NCBI GenBank assembly: GCA_913043205.1
Contig: CAJWLF010000006.1
Span: forward strand, 39,242 to 103,241
Direction: 5' to 3'
DNA: 64,000 bases
Source of the DNA: an uncultured Chloroflexota bacterium
GTDB lineage: Bacteria > Chloroflexota > UBA11872 > VXNJ01
Each line of letters opens with the position of its first letter. Position 1 is the first letter of the stretch. The notes under the pieces were generated by a model. It worked only from the letters and a program-made list of their open reading frames with translations, was not told the DNA's origin and searched no databases. The translations under genes were made by a program, and so were the position numbers. Shown here piece after piece: positions 9,681 through 19,569 of the stretch.

Positions 9681-9760
9681 CAGGACCCACAATTTTGCGA
9701 GGCCGGTGCTGGCACCAATATAATCCTAAATGTAACAAATGGATCTAATCAGGTCTTCGT

Positions 9761-9779
9761 GCCTGGAATATATCTAGGC
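9761..9779 (+). promoter_or_regulatory. Small hairpin in guaA leader
   Basis: GCCTGGAATATATCTAGGC folds into a 7-bp stem (one G-U pair) with a 5-base loop. It ends 19 bases before the guaA GTG, inside the 118-base gap that must hold the purine operon promoter. There is no U-tract, and no recognisable purine or guanine riboswitch fold. Confidence 0.25.
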
Positions 9780-9798
9780 AAGGGCCAAGGACTAGTAG

Positions 9799-11379
9799 GT
9801 GGTACCAATCGACAAAGCAGGGCAGAGCATTTCTGATCGCTCGGCACCTAGGGACTACATCGCGGTCGTAGACTTTGGTTCACAGTACACCCCATTAATT
9901 GCCAGACGGATTAGGGAGGCTGAGGTTTACAGTGAAATCTTTTCATACCTAGAGCCAACATCTAGCATTATCCAGAATGACCCGCGCGGAATAATCCTAT
10001 CTGGCTCAGATGCCAGTGTATATGGTGATAGTCCACCTCATTTGCCAGAAAGTCTGCTGGAGCTTGAAATCCCGATTCTAGGCATTTGTTACGGCATGCA
10101 AATCATCACTGATGCCTTAGGCGGAGCAGTGGCCCCGAGCAAGACAAGAGAGTACGGACCAGCCACTATGGAAATAGCTGATCTCTCTCATCCAATATTT
10201 GCGGGTTTCCCTGAGACAACTCGTGTCTGGATGAGCCATGGTGACCGAGTAGTTCTTCCCCCTCCTGGATTTGAACAACTTGCACGCACAGAAGGTTCGG
10301 AATGGGCTGCCGTAGCTAACGAAAATGATATCGTGCTCGTTCAATTCCATCCCGAAGTAAAGCACACTCAGCTAGGCCATGCCATGCTGAGAAACTTCGT
10401 ATTAAATATGTGCGACTGCAAGCCATCATGGACCCCCACATCATTCATCGAACAAACCGTCCGCGAAATAGACTCCATTGTCGGGAATGGAGTGGCCATT
10501 GCAGGAATTAGTGGTGGAGTGGATTCAACAGTCGCATCAGCTCTAGTACATAGAGCCATTGGAAATAAACTTCAGGGTATTTTTGTCGACACAGGACTTT
10601 TGAGAGCTAATGAGGTCTCTAATGTAGAGGAATCACTATCAAAACACTTAGAAGTACCATTGCTAGTTCATGATGCATCGGATAGATTCCTCAATCACCT
10701 GAACGGGGTAACAGACCCAGAAACTAAGCGCAAAATCGTTGGGGAAGAATTCATTAACGTGTTTGTCCAAGAAGCTGCCAAGATTGACAGAGCAGAGTTC
10801 TTCGTTCAGGGCACTATCTATCCCGACACCATTGAAAGTGGCTCGGCCGGTCTTAACTCAGCAAAGATTAAGACACACCACAACACTCATATCCCTGACA
10901 CCCTTAACCTCCAAGTCGTAGAGCCTCTTAGACGTCTGTTCAAGGATGAAGTACGACAAGTGGGCCTCGAACTCGGGCTGCCGGACGAACTAGTGTGGCG
11001 CCAACCATTTCCTGGACCAGGGTTGGCAGTACGCATAATAGGACAACTGTCGAGGGACCGCATCAGATCCCTCCAAATAGCGGACGCTATATTCGATGAA
11101 GAAATACGATCCGAAGGACTAGATAGAGTTATCAATCAATATTTCGTAGTTCTAACGAACATCAAAACCGTTGGTGTAATGGGTGATGCTAGAACTTATG
11201 GAGAGGTCGCTGCATTACGCGCCGTCATCACGGAAGATTTTATGACCGCCGATTGGCACCGTTTGCCATATGAAGTTCTGGCACGCACCTCATCACGAAT
11301 CGTAAATGAAGTGCCTCAAATCACAAGGGTTGTCTACGATATTACGCCTAAGCCTCCAGGAACTATAGAGTGGGAATAA
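9799..11379 (+). CDS. guaA: GMP synthase (glutamine-hydrolysing)
   Basis: GuaA aminates XMP to GMP using glutamine and ATP. The class I glutamine amidotransferase domain is N-terminal, with C97 in GICYGMQ and the His/Glu pair in QFHPEVKHT. The ATP pyrophosphatase domain has the PP-loop SGGVDST and is followed by the dimerisation domain ending VVYDITPKPPGTIEWE, the usual GuaA C-terminus. Length (526) is normal. The start is a GTG, 118 bases after thrB. It is the first gene of the purine block and overlaps purD by 10 bases. Confidence 0.97.
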   Translation: MVPIDKAGQSISDRSAPRDYIAVVDFGSQYTPLIARRIREAEVYSEIFSYLEPTSSIIQNDPRGIILSGSDASVYGDSPPHLPESLLELEIPILGICYGMQIITDALGGAVAPSKTREYGPATMEIADLSHPIFAGFPETTRVWMSHGDRVVLPPPGFEQLARTEGSEWAAVANENDIVLVQFHPEVKHTQLGHAMLRNFVLNMCDCKPSWTPTSFIEQTVREIDSIVGNGVAIAGISGGVDSTVASALVHRAIGNKLQGIFVDTGLLRANEVSNVEESLSKHLEVPLLVHDASDRFLNHLNGVTDPETKRKIVGEEFINVFVQEAAKIDRAEFFVQGTIYPDTIESGSAGLNSAKIKTHHNTHIPDTLNLQVVEPLRRLFKDEVRQVGLELGLPDELVWRQPFPGPGLAVRIIGQLSRDRIRSLQIADAIFDEEIRSEGLDRVINQYFVVLTNIKTVGVMGDARTYGEVAALRAVITEDFMTADWHRLPYEVLARTSSRIVNEVPQITRVVYDITPKPPGTIEWE

Positions 11380-12656
11380 GAGTACTCGTATTAGGCTCGG
11401 GAGCAAGAGAGCACGCAATCGCTTGGAAGCTCTCCCAAAGCCCGTTACTTGAAAACTTATATTGCGCTCCAGGCAACCCAGGAACAAGTGACCTGGCTAC
11501 AAATATATCGTTGGCCCATACTAATCCCACGGACGTATCGGTATGGTGCAAGTCAAACAACATAGATTTGGTAATCGTGGGACCGGAAGACTCGCTTGCC
11601 AATGGCATAGCGGATGCACTAGAGACAGCCAATATACGCTGCTTTGGGCCAAATAAAGCTGCTGCAGCCCTCGAATCAAGCAAAATATTTGCAAAAGAGT
11701 TCATGCGGCGACACTCAATACCTACAGCCGACTTCCGTATTTTCGACAACCCGACCGAGGCAAAACAATACTTGTCTTCAGCACAACATCCGACAGTGAT
11801 AAAAGCTGATGGCCTAGCCGCTGGCAAAGGTGTAATTATTGCTAATAATGATGCAGAAGCCGTACATGCCATTGATCAACTAATGGTAGAACGAAAATTC
11901 GGTGACTCCGGAGCCCGTGTATTAATTGAAGAGCATTTGTACGGACAGGAGCTATCAGCCATATCCATCGTCAGCGGCCAAAATTTTCAGCTACTACCTT
12001 GCGCGCGCGATTTCAAGCGAGCAAAGGAACAGGATCAAGGCCCCAATACTGGTGGCATGGGAAGTTATGCCCCACCCCGCATCCTAACCTCCGATCTAAG
12101 TGACCAAATCACCGAATACATCATACAGCCTACCCTTATGGGGCTAGAGGCCGAAAACCTACACTATGTAGGATTCTTGTACGCAGGTTTGATGATTACC
12201 AAAAGCGGTCCTAAAGTGGTCGAATTCAACTGTAGGCTGGGGGATCCAGAAGCCCAGGCAATCATGCCTTTACTAGACGGCGACCTACTCAACGCACTTG
12301 ATTTAGCCAGTCGAAACCAATTCACCAGACCAGTCCTGTCTAACCGAAATAGCTCCTCGGTATGCATCGTAATCACCTCACAGGGATACCCAGGAGAATA
12401 TAAAAAAGGCATGGTTATATCCGGGCTAGAAAAGGCTGCTGAGACCGGCCATATCTTTCACGCCGGCACCGAAACAACAAACAATCTATTAACAACCAAC
12501 GGAGGCCGAGTGTTAAGCGTCGTTGGTGTTGACTCAACCCTCTCAACAGCCAGACAAAAGGCTTATACTTCAGCTGCCAACATAAACTTCGATGGTGCAT
12601 ATTACAGAAAAGACATCGCTGCATATGACCCAACTCATTTGGAGGATTTAGATTAA
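11370..12656 (+). CDS. purD: Phosphoribosylamine-glycine ligase
   Basis: PurD joins glycine to phosphoribosylamine in step 2 of purine synthesis. The ATP-grasp protein starts MGIRVLVLGSGAREHAIAWKL. It carries KADGLAAGKGVIIA, NTGGMGSYAPP and EFNCRLGDPEAQAIMPLL, all diagnostic for PurD. Its 428 residues match the family. The GTG start lies within the end of guaA (10-base overlap), and the stop TAATG overlaps the purB start by one base. Confidence 0.97.
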   Translation: MGIRVLVLGSGAREHAIAWKLSQSPLLENLYCAPGNPGTSDLATNISLAHTNPTDVSVWCKSNNIDLVIVGPEDSLANGIADALETANIRCFGPNKAAAALESSKIFAKEFMRRHSIPTADFRIFDNPTEAKQYLSSAQHPTVIKADGLAAGKGVIIANNDAEAVHAIDQLMVERKFGDSGARVLIEEHLYGQELSAISIVSGQNFQLLPCARDFKRAKEQDQGPNTGGMGSYAPPRILTSDLSDQITEYIIQPTLMGLEAENLHYVGFLYAGLMITKSGPKVVEFNCRLGDPEAQAIMPLLDGDLLNALDLASRNQFTRPVLSNRNSSSVCIVITSQGYPGEYKKGMVISGLEKAAETGHIFHAGTETTNNLLTTNGGRVLSVVGVDSTLSTARQKAYTSAANINFDGAYYRKDIAAYDPTHLEDLD

Positions 12657-13963
12657 TGATCCCTAGATACGTCAGGCCTGAAATGGATGCTATTTGGAAC
12701 AGGCAGTCTTATTTCGAATATCAACTCGAAGTGGAAAAAGCTGTTGTGCAAGCATGGGGCCAAACTGGGTTGGTCCCAAAAGAAGACGTAAAACTTATCA
12801 ACCAAGCCACATTTAGTCTCGGACGGATAGATCATTACGAATCAACTTCCGACCATGAAACGGATGCCTTTGTGTCTGCCGTCGCAGAAACACTAGGCGA
12901 TGAGTCTCGCTGGCTCCACCTAGGCCTTACCTCCTCAGACGTTCTAGACACGGCACTATCCCTACAATTAATCGCTTCGGGAAGAATCTTGAAAGATCGA
13001 CTTGCCAAACTCGAAGAAGTCGTGACTCATACCGCAGTAGAGCATCGGAACACCCTTACAATAGGTCGGTCGCATGGGATTCATGCAGAACCCACCACTT
13101 TTGGATTCAAAATGCTAATTTGGGTCGATGAACTTCGGCGAGCAAAGACTCGATTAGACCACGCTTTGAAAAACATTTCTGTTGGTAAATTTTCAGGCTC
13201 AGTTGGAACCCACGCTAATGTGCCCCCAAATGTTGAAGAATCGGCCTGTAAATTGTTAGGTTTAAAGGCCGCCCCAGTATCAAACCAAATCTTGCAGAGA
13301 GATCGGCACGCACACTTCGTCAGCACCCTGGCAATAATTGCGGGGTCCATTGACAAGTTCGCTACCGAAGTCAGAAACCTGCAACGAACTGAAATCGGTG
13401 AAGCCGAAGAGCCGTTTGAGGAAGGACGACACGGCTCATCGTCCATGCCTCATAAGCGTAATCCTTCACGGAGCGAGCGAATTACCGGGCTCGCTCGATT
13501 TGTCCGGTCTTCAGCCAGCGTTGCATTCGAAAATATGGCACTATGGCATGAACGGGATATAAGCCACAGTTCGGCAGAACGCATAATCCTTCCTGACTCA
13601 TGCATGGCAGTTGATTACATGTTGTGGCTCTTTACAAACATAATGAGCGGACTCAATATAAACGTCGACCGAATGCTGTCTAATATGAATCTCACCCATG
13701 GCCTCATTTATTCACAAGCAATCCTATTGGCACTGGTGGACAGTGGCATGACGCGACAAGACGCATATGCCATTGTGCACAAAAACGCCATGGCAGCCTT
13801 TAACAAAAAGGTATCACTTAGAACGTTGCTAGAATCAGACCCGGAAGTTACATCCAGACTTAACAGAAAAAATCTTGACGAAGCATTTAGTCCAGACAGA
13901 CACTTACAACATATCAATACAGCCTACCAAAGGCTGGGAATAGAAATAGGAGAGGCTACTTGA
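12656..13963 (+). CDS. purB: Adenylosuccinate lyase
   Basis: PurB removes fumarate from SAICAR and from adenylosuccinate. The sequence has the fumarase/aspartase superfamily signature GSSSMPHKRNP, the conserved LTSSDVLDTALSLQL and GRSHGIHAEPTTFG, and a size (435) typical of the B. subtilis-like branch. It overlaps purD by one base and purC by four bases at the shared TTGA. Confidence 0.97.
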   Translation: MIPRYVRPEMDAIWNRQSYFEYQLEVEKAVVQAWGQTGLVPKEDVKLINQATFSLGRIDHYESTSDHETDAFVSAVAETLGDESRWLHLGLTSSDVLDTALSLQLIASGRILKDRLAKLEEVVTHTAVEHRNTLTIGRSHGIHAEPTTFGFKMLIWVDELRRAKTRLDHALKNISVGKFSGSVGTHANVPPNVEESACKLLGLKAAPVSNQILQRDRHAHFVSTLAIIAGSIDKFATEVRNLQRTEIGEAEEPFEEGRHGSSSMPHKRNPSRSERITGLARFVRSSASVAFENMALWHERDISHSSAERIILPDSCMAVDYMLWLFTNIMSGLNINVDRMLSNMNLTHGLIYSQAILLALVDSGMTRQDAYAIVHKNAMAAFNKKVSLRTLLESDPEVTSRLNRKNLDEAFSPDRHLQHINTAYQRLGIEIGEAT

Positions 13964-14847
13964 GTTTTGAATCCCCACCGCTACTAGAATCTGATATTCC
14001 AGGACTAGACTTGCTAGGTCGTGGAAAAGTACGAGACATATACTCCATCGGTGACAACCTGCTATTGGTTACCACGGACAGGATATCAGCCTACGATTCT
14101 ATAATTCCTACACCGATACCGGGCAAGGGCGCTGTATTAACCGCAATCTCAGCTTTTTGGTTCGAAAAGACAAACCATTTGGTAAAGAACCATATGCTAT
14201 CCATCGACGTAGAAGAGATGGACCTCCCTTCTGGGACGAACATCGATGCTCTGCGAGGTCGAACTATGCTCGTCCGCAAAACTAATCCTCTCCCTATCGA
14301 GTGTGTAGCACGCGGCTACCTGGCTGGCTCAGGCTGGTCAGATTATAAAAACTCCGGAAAGGTTTGTGGAATTCCACTTCCAGATGGACTGCGTGAATCC
14401 CAAAGATTGCCCACTACTATTTATACGCCTGCCACAAAAGCTGAAACCGGACATGATGAGAACATCAGTTTCGAAGAATCCTCTGATTTGGTTGGAGCAC
14501 ATCTCGCTGAGACAGTAAGGAGCCTAACCCTCGGCATATACGAATATGGCCATAACCACGCGCGGGAACGGGGCATTATTTTGGCAGACACCAAATTTGA
14601 GTTCGGCCTCATAGGGGATGACCTCATATTGATAGATGAAGTATTGACACCAGACTCTTCCAGATTTTGGGAGTTGTCGACTTATAAGGAAGGGACATCA
14701 CCTTCTAGTTATGACAAGCAATATGTCCGTGACTATTTAACAGAGTCAGGCTGGGATCGAAATCCACCAGCACCCACTTTACCTGACCAGGTAGTAATCG
14801 ATACTTCCGCAAAATATTTGGAAGCATTGGAAAGAATATCCGGCTAA
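13960..14847 (+). CDS. purC: SAICAR synthetase
   Basis: PurC condenses CAIR with aspartate. Signatures are LLGRGKVRDIYSIGDNLLLV, TDRISAYDSIIPTPIPGKG, ECVARGYLAGSGW and LIDEVLTPDSSRFW. At 295 residues it is longer than the short E. coli enzyme and resembles the long, yeast-like form. The TTG start overlaps the purB stop and is preceded by AGGAGAGG, a strong ribosome-binding site. PurC acts just after the carboxylation step catalysed by PurE/PurK, neither of which is encoded in this window. Confidence 0.96.
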   Translation: MSFESPPLLESDIPGLDLLGRGKVRDIYSIGDNLLLVTTDRISAYDSIIPTPIPGKGAVLTAISAFWFEKTNHLVKNHMLSIDVEEMDLPSGTNIDALRGRTMLVRKTNPLPIECVARGYLAGSGWSDYKNSGKVCGIPLPDGLRESQRLPTTIYTPATKAETGHDENISFEESSDLVGAHLAETVRSLTLGIYEYGHNHARERGIILADTKFEFGLIGDDLILIDEVLTPDSSRFWELSTYKEGTSPSSYDKQYVRDYLTESGWDRNPPAPTLPDQVVIDTSAKYLEALERISG

Positions 14848-14848
14848 C

Positions 14849-15118
14849 ATGGCAATATTTAACGTGGCGGTGACGGTTCGTCTTCAAACTGAAGTCAATG
14901 ATCCCCAAGGGCTTACTATACAAAGTGCTTTGTCCGCACTCGGATTCTCAGGCATTTCAAACGTGAGGGCCGGAAAACTCATCGAATTTCAAATAGAAGC
15001 AGCCTCTGAAGACGTTGCGGCTAAGACTGTAGAGCAGCTTAGTGACAACCTGTTATCAAATCCCGTGATTGAAAACTTCGAGTACGCCATTTCGACACCG
15101 ACGAGTAACACACGTTGA
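14849..15118 (+). CDS. purS: FGAM synthase subunit PurS
   Basis: This small 89-residue protein begins MAIFNVAVTVRLQTEVNDPQG and contains SNVRAGKLIEFQIE, the PurS fold. PurS bridges the PurQ glutaminase and the short PurL synthetase and is found only where PurL is the small type, as here. The gene lies one base after purC and ends in a TTGA overlap with purQ. Confidence 0.95.
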   Translation: MAIFNVAVTVRLQTEVNDPQGLTIQSALSALGFSGISNVRAGKLIEFQIEAASEDVAAKTVEQLSDNLLSNPVIENFEYAISTPTSNTR

Positions 15119-15801
15119 AAGCTTGCGTGTTGGTTTTCCCAGGGTCTAATTGCGACAGAGACAGCTATCATGCGCTAAGCGTATCGGCCGGATTTAAAAC
15201 CCAATATGTTTGGCATGAGGAGACAAACTTGTCAGGGTACGATCTCATTGTCATTCCAGGTGGTTTCTCATATGGGGACCACCTTAGATCGGGTGCAATT
15301 GCAAGATATGCGCCTGTCATGAAAGGGGTGTCGGCGGAGGCTTCAAAAGGCACACCTATTATAGGCATCTGTAACGGCTTCCAAATATTGTTGGAAGCTG
15401 GACTTCTGCCAGGAGCGATGTTGCGAAACACGCAGGTGTCGTTTAGGCACCAGTGGGTCACATTGCGGACGGAGACAACATTGACACCATTTACGAGCAC
15501 TATTGACCAGTCATGTTTACTTCGAATGCCCATAGCACACGGAGAGGGCAATTATTTTGCAACCCAAAATATGATCAAGCAGCTACAAGACAACGACCAG
15601 ATAGTATTTCGCTACTGTGATTCGGAAGGCAACGTAACTGCATCCAGCAATCCTAACGGTTCCGTTAACGGTATTGCAGGAATTTGCAACAAAACCCGAA
15701 ACGTCTTAGGCATGATGCCACATCCGGAAAGAGCATCCGAACTGATCCTGGGTGGTACAGATGGAACTCTATTGTGGAATTCTCTATCGAGAGGATTATG
15801 A
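15115..15801 (+). CDS. purQ: FGAM synthase glutaminase subunit PurQ
   Basis: This class I glutamine amidotransferase supplies ammonia to PurL. It starts MKACVLVFPGSNCDRD and has the nucleophile elbow GICNGFQILLEAGLLPGA, the typical RMPIAHGEGNY segment and the His-Glu pair in MMPHPERASE. The start is a TTG sharing bases with the purS stop. Length (228) is normal. Confidence 0.96.
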   Translation: MKACVLVFPGSNCDRDSYHALSVSAGFKTQYVWHEETNLSGYDLIVIPGGFSYGDHLRSGAIARYAPVMKGVSAEASKGTPIIGICNGFQILLEAGLLPGAMLRNTQVSFRHQWVTLRTETTLTPFTSTIDQSCLLRMPIAHGEGNYFATQNMIKQLQDNDQIVFRYCDSEGNVTASSNPNGSVNGIAGICNKTRNVLGMMPHPERASELILGGTDGTLLWNSLSRGL

Positions 15802-15805
15802 ACTA

Positions 15806-18034
15806 TTGACCGATAGTACAAACACAGAAACCTCAGTGACAGATGATGTTTTACGCGAGGTCTCAATGACACGGTCCGAGTACGACCATATTGCTGATCT
15901 TCTTGGCAGAGCACCAAACGGCGTAGAGCTGGGCATGTTTGGAGCGCTCTGGAGCGAACATTGCGGGTACCAACATTCCCGCCCTCTGTTGAAAACCTTG
16001 CCTACCGAAGGAGACAGAATTCTGATTGGAGCAGGGGAGGAAAATGCTGGCGCTGTCGACATAGGTGATGGTCTTGCAGTTGTATTCAAAATTGAAAGCC
16101 ACAATCATCCAAGTGCCGTTGAACCATTTGAGGGGGCCGCTACCGGCGTGGGCGGAATCATCCGCGACATTTTCACTATGGGTGCAAGGCCAATAGCTCT
16201 GCTTGATTCACTGCGATTCGGCGACTTATCGAACCCTCGGAACAGATATCTGGCGCAAGCAGTCATTGGGGGCATAGGACACTACGGCAACTGTGTCGGG
16301 ATACCAACCATTGGTGGGGAATTCGTCATCGACAATAGTTACGACGGAAATCCTCTCGTAAACGCCATGTGTGTAGGAATACTTCCTCATTCCCGCATCA
16401 CAAGGGCTGTCGCATCTGGCAAAGGCAACCCAGTCATATTGGTAGGAGCAGACACGGGAAGAGATGGAGTACATGGGGCTACTTTTGCCTCTTTAGAAAA
16501 CCCTCAAGAATCTGCGAGAGGAGTCGTTCAAGTCGGAAATCCATTTTTAGAGAAATTGCTTATTGAATCCTGCTTGGAGGCGTTAGAGTCGGGCGCTGTC
16601 GTGGGGCTTCAGGACCTAGGTGCTGCCGGACTGACCAGCTCCGCCGTAGAAGCAGCCGACAGGAGTGGATCAGGAATCCGCTTGAATATAGACTCTGTGT
16701 CTAGGCGAACTACCGGTCTTACACCATACGAAATAATGCTCAGTGAGAGCCAAGAGAGAATGCTAGTTGTAGCTGAACTAGGCCGGGAAGCCGAATTATT
16801 CGAAATATTCGATCGATGGGGGCTTCACTGCGACATAATTGGTGAGGTAACTGATGACACGGACATAGTCGTAATTTCTGGCCAAAAAGAAGAAGCCCGA
16901 ATACCGATTAAGCACCTGACAAACGCTCCCACATATGAATATCCTGTCTCTCGGCCTGACTACCTCGACCAGGTTCAAAGTTTCGATCCATGTTTGATAA
17001 CTGAACCTAACTCATTGAAACAATGTGCCCTAGAACTACTTGGCTCTCCAAACATTGCTTCAAAGTCATGTATTTATCAAACCTATGACCAAACAGTTGG
17101 ATCCAACACTGTTATCCCATGCGGATCAGACGCTGCAGTACTGCGCGTCAAAGACACTCGCCGTGGAATTGCTCTTTCGACAGACGGAAATTCTCGCATG
17201 GTTTTTCTGAATCCTAGAATCGGAGCCGCAATGGCAGTGGCCGAAGCGGCCAGAAATGTAGTCTGTACAGGCGCCCTACCAATAGCAGCGACTAATTGTC
17301 TAAATTTTGGATCACCAACGGTGCCTAGTGTCTACTTCCAATTGGTAGAAGCTGTTAAAGGAATTGGCGACGCTTGTCGCGAACTTAACACCCCAATAAC
17401 CGGTGGCAACGTCAGCCTATATAACGAGTCAGGAGATCAGCAAATACAACCCACTCCTATTATAGGAATGTTAGGGTTACTGGATGACGTCGAAAAGCGT
17501 TGCAACTTAGGGTTTGTTGACGAAGGGGATCGAATCGCCGTACTAGGATCGGTACACGGCAAATTAGACGGTAGTGAATACTTAAAGATCGCCCAAGGGC
17601 TGACCGCCGGGAACCCGCACATTGATCTAGCATTTGAAAGGCGTCTCCAATCGGCGTGTCTTGAGCTAATCACAGAAGGTTTACTCTCGTCTGCACACGA
17701 TGTATCCGAGGGTGGCTTGACGGTCTGTATCGCCGAATCAGCCATTGCCGGACAAATTGGTGTTGAACTAAACATTAACGCAATAGACGTAAGAACAGAC
17801 GAATTATGGTTTGGAGAAGGACCCTCGAGAATAGTAATCTCGTACAAACCAGAACAATGGAACAGGGTCAATGCAATAGCTGACAAACATGAAGTATCAG
17901 CCACTGAGATAGGTACCATAGGTGGGAAAGCACTCGAGTTCGCGGGTGATTTCACACTTTGCCTCAATGAATTGACTACTGTTTGGAACAAAGGTTTAGG
18001 AACGGCTTTGTCCGGAGCAGTATCGGACGACTAA
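15806..18034 (+). CDS. purL: FGAM synthase subunit PurL (small type)
   Basis: PurL converts FGAR to FGAM with ATP and ammonia delivered by PurQ through PurS. The 742-residue length is that of the short, PurS-dependent form. Motifs include LGMFGALWSEHCGYQHSRP, FKIESHNHPSAVEPFEGAATGVGG, GGFHGATFAS-like GRDGVHGATFAS, and the C-terminal half with NTPITGGNVSLYNES. The frame is open further upstream inside purQ. The likely start is the TTG at 15806, four bases after the purQ stop, with GAGAGGA at 15789-15795. Confidence 0.96.
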   Translation: MTDSTNTETSVTDDVLREVSMTRSEYDHIADLLGRAPNGVELGMFGALWSEHCGYQHSRPLLKTLPTEGDRILIGAGEENAGAVDIGDGLAVVFKIESHNHPSAVEPFEGAATGVGGIIRDIFTMGARPIALLDSLRFGDLSNPRNRYLAQAVIGGIGHYGNCVGIPTIGGEFVIDNSYDGNPLVNAMCVGILPHSRITRAVASGKGNPVILVGADTGRDGVHGATFASLENPQESARGVVQVGNPFLEKLLIESCLEALESGAVVGLQDLGAAGLTSSAVEAADRSGSGIRLNIDSVSRRTTGLTPYEIMLSESQERMLVVAELGREAELFEIFDRWGLHCDIIGEVTDDTDIVVISGQKEEARIPIKHLTNAPTYEYPVSRPDYLDQVQSFDPCLITEPNSLKQCALELLGSPNIASKSCIYQTYDQTVGSNTVIPCGSDAAVLRVKDTRRGIALSTDGNSRMVFLNPRIGAAMAVAEAARNVVCTGALPIAATNCLNFGSPTVPSVYFQLVEAVKGIGDACRELNTPITGGNVSLYNESGDQQIQPTPIIGMLGLLDDVEKRCNLGFVDEGDRIAVLGSVHGKLDGSEYLKIAQGLTAGNPHIDLAFERRLQSACLELITEGLLSSAHDVSEGGLTVCIAESAIAGQIGVELNINAIDVRTDELWFGEGPSRIVISYKPEQWNRVNAIADKHEVSATEIGTIGGKALEFAGDFTLCLNELTTVWNKGLGTALSGAVSDD

Positions 18035-18058
18035 AATTGCACAACGACAACCCAACTT

Positions 18059-18066
18059 GGGGAGGA
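18059..18066 (+). promoter_or_regulatory. Shine-Dalgarno sequence selecting the purF start
   Basis: GGGGAGGA lies four bases before the TTG at 18070. It is the strongest ribosome-binding site near the purF 5' end and favours this TTG over an upstream in-frame TTG at 18037 that lacks one. Confidence 0.6.
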
Positions 18067-18069
18067 ATC

Positions 18070-19566
18070 TTGCCCGTCCACGAGGATCAATATTGGTTCA
18101 GTCCTGACACTCGAGTCTTGGTAGAAGAGTGCGGAGTTTTTGGGATACACGCCCCAAAGGAAGATGTGGCCAGACAAACATTTTTCGGTCTGTACACACT
18201 TCAACATCGTGGCCAAGAAAGTGCGGGCATCGCAGTTTCGGATGGCAATCAAATAACCAGCCACAGAAAAATGGGCTTGGTGTCACAGGTGTTTACTGAA
18301 CAGGATTTAGCAAGTTTTGAAGGTATAGCTGCGATAGGTCATACGAGGTATTCCACAACAGGATCCAGCAACGTGGAAAATGCGCAGCCAGTAGTCATGG
18401 ACACTGATTTAGGTCGTATAGCTATGGGACATAATGGAAATTTAGTCAATGCAGCCGAATTACGACGCGAAATGGCAGACTCAGATTTACATTTTGAAGG
18501 TAATACGGACAGCGAACTAATTGCCTTCATGGTAGCCAACGGTCCCGGTACATCTATCGAAGACCGCATCAAAAACATAATCCCAAGACTACAAGGGTCA
18601 TTTAGTTTGGTGTTCTTGACGGCAAACAGCGTTATAGCCGTGCGCGATGAACTAGGTAATCGCCCACTATGCTTGGGACGTTATGAAGGGGCTTGGCTAG
18701 TATCATCGGAATCTTGTGCTTTTGAAGCAATCGATGCATCATTCGAACGGGATCTGCTTGCAGGGGAAATACTTGTCTTGGACGACGCCGGCCCTCGTAC
18801 AATCTCCAAAGATGCGCATGGCCCGACGGCATTATGTGTTTTCGAATATATCTATTTTGCTAGACCAGACAGTGTTATAGAGGGGTCAAACCTTCATGAG
18901 GTACGTCAAAGACTGGGGGCCTCTTTGGCCATCGAGCATCCTATTACAGCTGATGTAGTTATTGGGGTACCAGACTCCGCCACTGCCGCTGCTATCGGTT
19001 ACTCGAACGCATCGGGAATACCTTATGGAGAAGGCCTGGTAAAAAGCCGATATATTGGACGAACCTTTATCCAGCCCGATAACAGATTACGCAAGCTGGG
19101 GATAAAAATGAAGCTGAACACCCTATCATCCATCACAAAAGACAAGCGAGTGATCGTAGTAGATGACTCTATAGTGCGAGGGAATACCACCCGTGCCATA
19201 GTCGAACTACTTCGCACAAGCGGTCAGGCTGCAGAAGTACACGTACGTATCAGCAGTCCGCCAATGCGATGGCCCTGCTTTTACGGAATCGATATTCAGC
19301 GCCCCGACGAGTTGATAGCGAATAGCATGTCTGTCGAAGAAATTTGTCATAACCTTGGAGCCGACTCTCTAGGCTACCTGAGCTTGAACTCCCTAATTGA
19401 AGCTACTCAATTACAGGACAGCCAGTTGTGCACTGGCTGCCTGACACGTAATTATCCAATTCCAGTGCAATTGGAAATGGACAAACTGGTTCTGGAGAGG
19501 CCAGATAGCAATGTGGCCAATAACCCGGACGTCAGAACATCCATACAGCCAACGCTCGGAGAATAG
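18070..19566 (+). CDS. purF: Amidophosphoribosyltransferase
   Basis: PurF commits PRPP to purine synthesis. The Ntn-hydrolase glutaminase domain begins at the Cys of EECGVFGIHAPKED; with the TTG at 18070 this leaves a 20-residue propeptide to be removed before the catalytic Cys. The phosphoribosyltransferase motif VIVVDDSIVRGNTTRA is intact. Cysteines in RWPCFYGID and QLCTGCLTRNYP are those of the [4Fe-4S]-containing, B. subtilis-like enzymes. An alternative TTG at 18037 would lengthen the propeptide to 31 residues. It lies between purL and purM with short gaps. Confidence 0.95.
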   Translation: MPVHEDQYWFSPDTRVLVEECGVFGIHAPKEDVARQTFFGLYTLQHRGQESAGIAVSDGNQITSHRKMGLVSQVFTEQDLASFEGIAAIGHTRYSTTGSSNVENAQPVVMDTDLGRIAMGHNGNLVNAAELRREMADSDLHFEGNTDSELIAFMVANGPGTSIEDRIKNIIPRLQGSFSLVFLTANSVIAVRDELGNRPLCLGRYEGAWLVSSESCAFEAIDASFERDLLAGEILVLDDAGPRTISKDAHGPTALCVFEYIYFARPDSVIEGSNLHEVRQRLGASLAIEHPITADVVIGVPDSATAAAIGYSNASGIPYGEGLVKSRYIGRTFIQPDNRLRKLGIKMKLNTLSSITKDKRVIVVDDSIVRGNTTRAIVELLRTSGQAAEVHVRISSPPMRWPCFYGIDIQRPDELIANSMSVEEICHNLGADSLGYLSLNSLIEATQLQDSQLCTGCLTRNYPIPVQLEMDKLVLERPDSNVANNPDVRTSIQPTLGE

Positions 19567-19569
19567 GTA

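Noticed and set aside
17437..17991. Minus-strand frame of 184 codons
   Set aside because: It is antisense to the well-conserved end of purL and composed of Ser/Pro-rich shadow sequence.
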